Of a stretch of DNA of 64,000 nt, positions 59,611 to 64,000 are shown in pieces (position 1 is the stretch's first letter; each line of letters begins with the position of its first letter). Made by a program: the position numbers and the translations under genes. Where the stretch lies: assembly GCA_963693085.1 (NCBI GenBank), contig OY856410.1, positions 882,619,335 to 882,683,334 on the forward strand, read 5' to 3'. The notes beneath the pieces were generated by a model. It searched no databases. It saw only the letters and a list, made by a program, of their open reading frames with translations, and was not told the origin of the DNA. The DNA comes from Alisma plantago-aquatica. Lineage: Eukaryota > Streptophyta > Magnoliopsida > Alismatales > Alismataceae.

Positions 59611-62049
59611 ATATATAATCGATCAAAATAAAATGTTGCATCAAATGATTAATGAATATAAGTAAAAGAAAGAAATAAAATCATTTAACATGCACACAGA
59701 ACTTAGGATGTGGGAATTGGCAGGAGCACAAAGCAACCAACATCATACAAATAAAAAAAGTAAGAGACAAGAATTTGCATTAACCCACCATTTGTGGATG
59801 TTGAAGTTGATATAGAATTGATATGGCATGTGTGGGTGAGAGATGCTCATTCTCTATGTCTCATATAAGTATGAGAATAGAAATGGTTGTGGAAGCATTC
59901 AGTTGCTTCATTTCCGTGTTGGTCTCATCAAATTATGGAAACAAAAAATTAAATAACTTAGACTCCATGATTCATTTAGGATAAAAGTGATATATAAAGT
60001 AATGCATTTATGTTATGTTTGCATATTTTCATTTTTCTTAGTGTATTTATTTAGTATGTAGTCCATCATGCTCAACAGCAACAACAACAAAAAACATCAT
60101 CCCATGGATCGACTCAAATGAGTTTTTTAAATACTCCATTATGATATTTCATGGTTTTATGTTATACTGGGTTGTAGCACCAGACGTTACTTGAGAATTT
60201 ATTAGAACACATACATAAGCTAGTTGCCAAGTTTAATGATAGTTCAATTTTGTAAGAAACAATCCGAATAGGAGTTTGTTTCTCAAAAGGCTAATGAACT
60301 GTGGAGTAAAAGATAAAATTTGATGAGTGAATGGTCATATTTCACTATAGTTAACAATCTAAATGATGTGTGTATAGGTGACTTCAAAATATGCTTGAAT
60401 TTGAGGAGGTTCTAGTATTTAAGAATCTAATTAATCAATTCAATATAGATGAAATATTGGATTTGATTCATGGATCTTTAAATTATATTTATACAACCTC
60501 CATTGTTAAGCAAACAATGAATGCTAGAGAAATCAAATGTAACATATTCTATAGTCAAACTCAATCCATATAAGATTGGTCCCAAAGTTCCCATTTCAAG
60601 CCAGCCTAGGAGCATGGCCTTTCTGCTTGAAAATTTATAGAGGTTATATAGGTCCTTTGTTTCAGTTCTCTACATCTACACAAATATGACCCTTATTGAA
60701 TGGTTTCCATGGAAATCATAGACATACTTATGAAATATGCATTTGCAAATATGCTCCACATAGGAATCATATCATTTAACATTTTATTCACTATAAAAAC
60801 AAAAACAAGTTGTTAAGATCCACAAGTTCAGGAAATGTAAAAAGAACAAGTTGCTAGGTTGATTTTACTCTAATTTTTTATGTTGGCTACACATGACACT
60901 ACAAATCTAAGAAGTGTTGATGGTGATCTATAGTAATCACATGGCATTCACCTTTACACATTTACGTTAGCCAAACCAAAGACAAACATGTCTACTCTTG
61001 TATATTATCCTAGAATGCCTACATTTATGATATTTAGAGCATAATTTGGACTAGAAGAATGAAGATGATGTGTTAGAATTTGGGTTGTAAAAGGAAATAT
61101 TTTCTAGATTGAAGACGAAATCATTACAACAACTATCTATTAAGCATGATGTATAAATTGGGGTGCTAAAATTGACAACACAAAAACATACAACTATATA
61201 ATTGGTCATCAATGAAGAATGAAAAACCCAGACCATCTATTTAGTATGATGAAGTTGATCTAGATGGATGTGGCATGTGTAGAGGTGTGAGTTTGATGCC
61301 TAAGTGTGAGCACATTATTGGTCCCAGTGGCAACGAGCTACTTATCTCAATGAACTACACTTTTCTTACCTCTCCTTGCTAAGGTCATCATCTAGGCCGG
61401 AGATTGACATTTTTGATGATAGAGGGGAAGTGGGGAAAATAGAGAGGATGAGCAAGAAGGGAGGAATGCATGGCTTGTTGTAGTGGGGGGAAATAAGGTG
61501 ACATTTCTTGGTAACACAACGAGGAGGAAAGGGTTGAATGTAAATGAGGTTGTGGGTTATCACTCTTGGGAAGAAGCAAAGAATGTTTAACTTGAGGCTA
61601 AAATTCAAAAAAGGTATGAAGGAAATGTTTGGAACATAGGAAAATGTTTTGGAACCAATCCCAAATTATGATACTTAGTAATCGTAGTGAAGTTCTAGTT
61701 GAAAAAGTGAAATATATTTAACTACATTTGTTTTATCTACAACTATGAGATTTTTAGTGAAAAAATAATTGTTAACAAAGCAAATAACTTTTGTAGTGTC
61801 AGGATACTCATTTAATTATGAGGTCCAAGAAGTCCGTCAGTTGGTTAGGTCAGGTTAGGATTCTCTTTTTTTGATAGGTCCATCAGCCATCATTCAAAGA
61901 CCACCACCATAGCACCCCGCTAGGGTGAGGGTTAGGTATGAAACCCTTATTCAACTAAACTTGAAAATATCCAAACCAAAGAAAAACTAGCAAGATTATG
62001 AATATGAAGGTTTGTAACATAATATGCATAAAAAATTTAGTTAGATACT
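59611..62049. other. Unassigned AT-rich stretch
   Basis: No gene recognised. Open frames at 60391-60573 (plus) and 61366-61608 (minus) have no visible domains. A short block recurs in diverged form at about 59810-59850 and 61247-61290 (gttgaagttgat…tggcatgtgt). It may include the far part of the gypsy-3 3' LTR on the right. Confidence 0.35.
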
Positions 62050-62249
62050 CAACATATGGTGAATTTTCATACGAGTCCATATGTACATGAAATTGAAAGT
62101 TCAAGCAACCAGAATTCAATAAGGATCAAATTTGAGATGCAACTTTATGATTTGATTCCAAAATACAATACAATTTTAAATTAAAGTAATTACACATAAA
62201 TTATGAAAATCAAGCATGTTTAAGGATTAGTGTAGGTTAGGTTCCTTAG
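62050..62249 (-). repeat. gypsy-3 3' LTR, start only (left limit not determined)
   Basis: Directly after the pol end the minus strand reads GAGGTTTATGTTCTAAGGAACCT, which lines up with GAGGTTTATGGCT then TGTAAGGACCC at the gypsy-1 3' LTR border. The LTR therefore begins near 62249. No second LTR copy is in the window, so the left limit is unknown. Confidence 0.45.
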
Positions 62250-64000
62250 AACATAAACCTCTAATATAGATTTCACCCCTGAAGTCTTATAAGAAGAAAT
62301 ATGGGTACTTATTATGCATCTCATCCTCTAAATACCATGTGTCCTCCACCATTTTGTGATGACACCACAACACTTTCACTAATATTGTACCCTTCTTCCT
62401 CAACTTTCGAACACTCCTATATAAGATAAACACATCACTATCAGCATACGAGACGTCATCATCTGTCTAAAGTTTCATTGGATGTATTTTCTTCTCTATA
62501 TCTGGGCATCACTTCCTCAACATGGAAATGCAAAACACATTATGAAACTTGTGCCACTTTTGTGGTAATTCAAGCATGTAAGCCTCCTTACCAAATTGAT
62601 TTATAATGGGTAAGGTCCCATAAACTTAGGAGCAACTTACTACTCTTCCCAAAGCTCAAAACACCAGTTTAAGTCGAGACTTCTAGATATATAGTCTCCA
62701 ACTTGGAATTCCAATTATATTTGGTGTCTTTGTACACACCACTTGTGGTGATCCTATGTTTCTTTCAACTACTTCATAACCTTGATCTTCTTTATAGTCT
62801 GCTAAACCAACTTATGACCTAACAAATTATACTTACCTACCACATACCAAGAAAGATGTGATCTACAACGCCTTCCATACAAATCCACATATGGTGCCAC
62901 ATAATAACTCCTACATAACTATTATTGTAGGCAAACTCTTTCAAACTGAGGTGAATATTCCAACTCCCAAGAAGCTAGAGCATGGATGCTCACAAAAGAT
63001 CCTCTGAAGTATGTATCGTCCTCTCTGACTGACCATCTCTCTAGGGGTGGGACATTGTGATGAGCTTCAATTGCGTCCCCAAACCTCCATTCATATGATT
63101 GCAAAGACAACTTGTGAATTGAGGACCTCTGGATAACACAATCATAGATGGTACATTGTATAGACAAAGTATCTCACCCACATTGATCTATACCAACTTC
63201 TATGCAGTGTAGGTAGTCTTGATCGTTAAGAAGTGAGTTGACTTTGTCAATCAACCAATGACTACCCACATGGAATCATAACCCGTGGTTGTCCCATGAA
63301 AACCAACCACAAATTCCATGGTTACATGATTCCATTTCTAGTGTTAATAAACAAAGGTTGTAATGATCCTACATGCTTCTAATGCTTTGTCTTAACTTGT
63401 TGACAAATTAGACACTTATCTACAAAACTCTGCCATGCCATGCTTCAATCTTAGACACCAATACATGTCCTTGATATTATGATACATCTTTGTACTTCCA
63501 TGATGCATTAATTCCATTTAGGTATGAGCCTCCTTAAGTACCATCTTTCTCAATTCACTGACATCAAGAACCACCACCCTATTATCAAATAATATTGCAC
63601 CATAATTTGTCTCATGAAACACTTCATGCTTTCTAATGCTAAAATCTAAGCTAATGTTGTGTATCATGACATCATCCCTATGCGCATTCCTTGGTGTAAT
63701 GTATCATTGTTAGCTTAACTTATAATTTTGCCAACAAGCATGTAAGCATGGAAACCTCCACATATACATTCATTTACTAAAGACACCAACATGTCCCTCT
63801 TTTAGTAAGCCATAGAGTACAAATGTGCTTTGTCTACAAACAAACATGATGACAACATTTTTCTCAATGCATCAGCTAATATAGTAATATAGTGCAATCA
63901 CAATCCTTTATTAGATCCATCTATCCCTCTACTTCATGTTCAACTCCTACTTTGAAAGGATACATTGAATATTTTTGTGATCGTGAATATTTGGCACTTC
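62250..64000 (-). pseudogene. gypsy-3 pol 3' half: RNase H, integrase, chromodomain (off right edge)
   Basis: From the right edge, RNase H fragments (DHKNIQCILSK, MDLIKDCDCTI) are followed by the zinc domain (MHHGSTKMYHNIKDMYW) and integrase core (WNHVTMEFVVGFHGTTTGYDS, WVVIG, TKSTHFLTIKTT, then DGQSERTIHTSEDLL, SWNIHLSLKEFAYNN). The C-terminal part shows FMGPYPL and LPQKWHKFHNVF. The chromodomain reads SVRKLRKKGTILVKVLWCHH then VEDTWYLEDEMHNKYP, with its Trp codons intact. The first catalytic Asp is again Glu (TMEF). There are many stops and frame changes. It is the same clade as gypsy-1 but more decayed. RT, gag and the 5' LTR lie right of the window. Confidence 0.85.

Overview
This window is plant nuclear DNA from a transposon-rich, probably heterochromatic region. 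Evidence: LTR retrotransposons primed by plant initiator tRNA-Met (sites of the TGGTATCAGAGC type), Del/Tekay-like chromodomain Ty3-gypsy elements, Tork-like Ty1-copia elements, L1-type LINEs whose ORF1 carries a CCHC knuckle and a DUF4283-like domain, a MITE, long (TA)n arrays, and low GC with no bacterial-style gene packing. I cannot name the species, and I recognised no intact host gene or RNA gene. Almost every coding stretch is a decayed transposon protein.

Layout. (A) 1-14942 is a three-level nest. The 3' end of copia-1 (+ strand; RT/RNase H relic plus 3' LTR) was invaded by gypsy-1 (- strand; 5' LTR 8389-12059, internal 3560-8388, 3' LTR ending at 3559). LINE-1 (- strand) cuts the gypsy-1 3' LTR at about 2612. 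LINE-1 ORF1 lies at 219-1967, and its ORF2 starts at 178 and leaves the window at the left edge. (B) 14943-18544 is mostly unassigned and may include an old LTR/leader fragment. (C) 18545-25913 holds LINE-2 (- strand, 18820-23788), which has no frameshifts and sits between two (TA)n arrays. Next to it are a 393-bp MITE (23895-24287) and a 1470-bp element (24435-25904) built from degenerate GACCCGA words, with a perfect 9-bp target duplication. (D) 27054-38046 is gypsy-2 (- strand), complete end to end, with CATGT duplications, polypurine tract, primer site and two 2.8-2.95-kb LTRs. (E) 40826-57942 is copia-2 (+ strand). Its 5' LTR is split by an 8.2-kb non-autonomous LTR element (LARD, - strand, 41437-49639). 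(F) 57943-64000 holds a LINE ORF2 relic (58940-59610) and the 3' half of gypsy-3 (- strand), which runs off the right edge.

How the parts relate. The LARD has no coding capacity. It shares a leader block with gypsy-2 and a TATA-region layout with the gypsy-1 LTR, so it was probably moved by proteins of Del/Tekay-type elements. The coding regions have decayed mainly through in-frame stops, many of which fit C-to-T change at methylatable sites (CAG to TAG, TGG to TAG/TGA, CGA to TGA). Copia-2 and gypsy-2 have also lost catalytic residues. The LTR pairs differ from each other by deletions and by tandem-repeat copy number.
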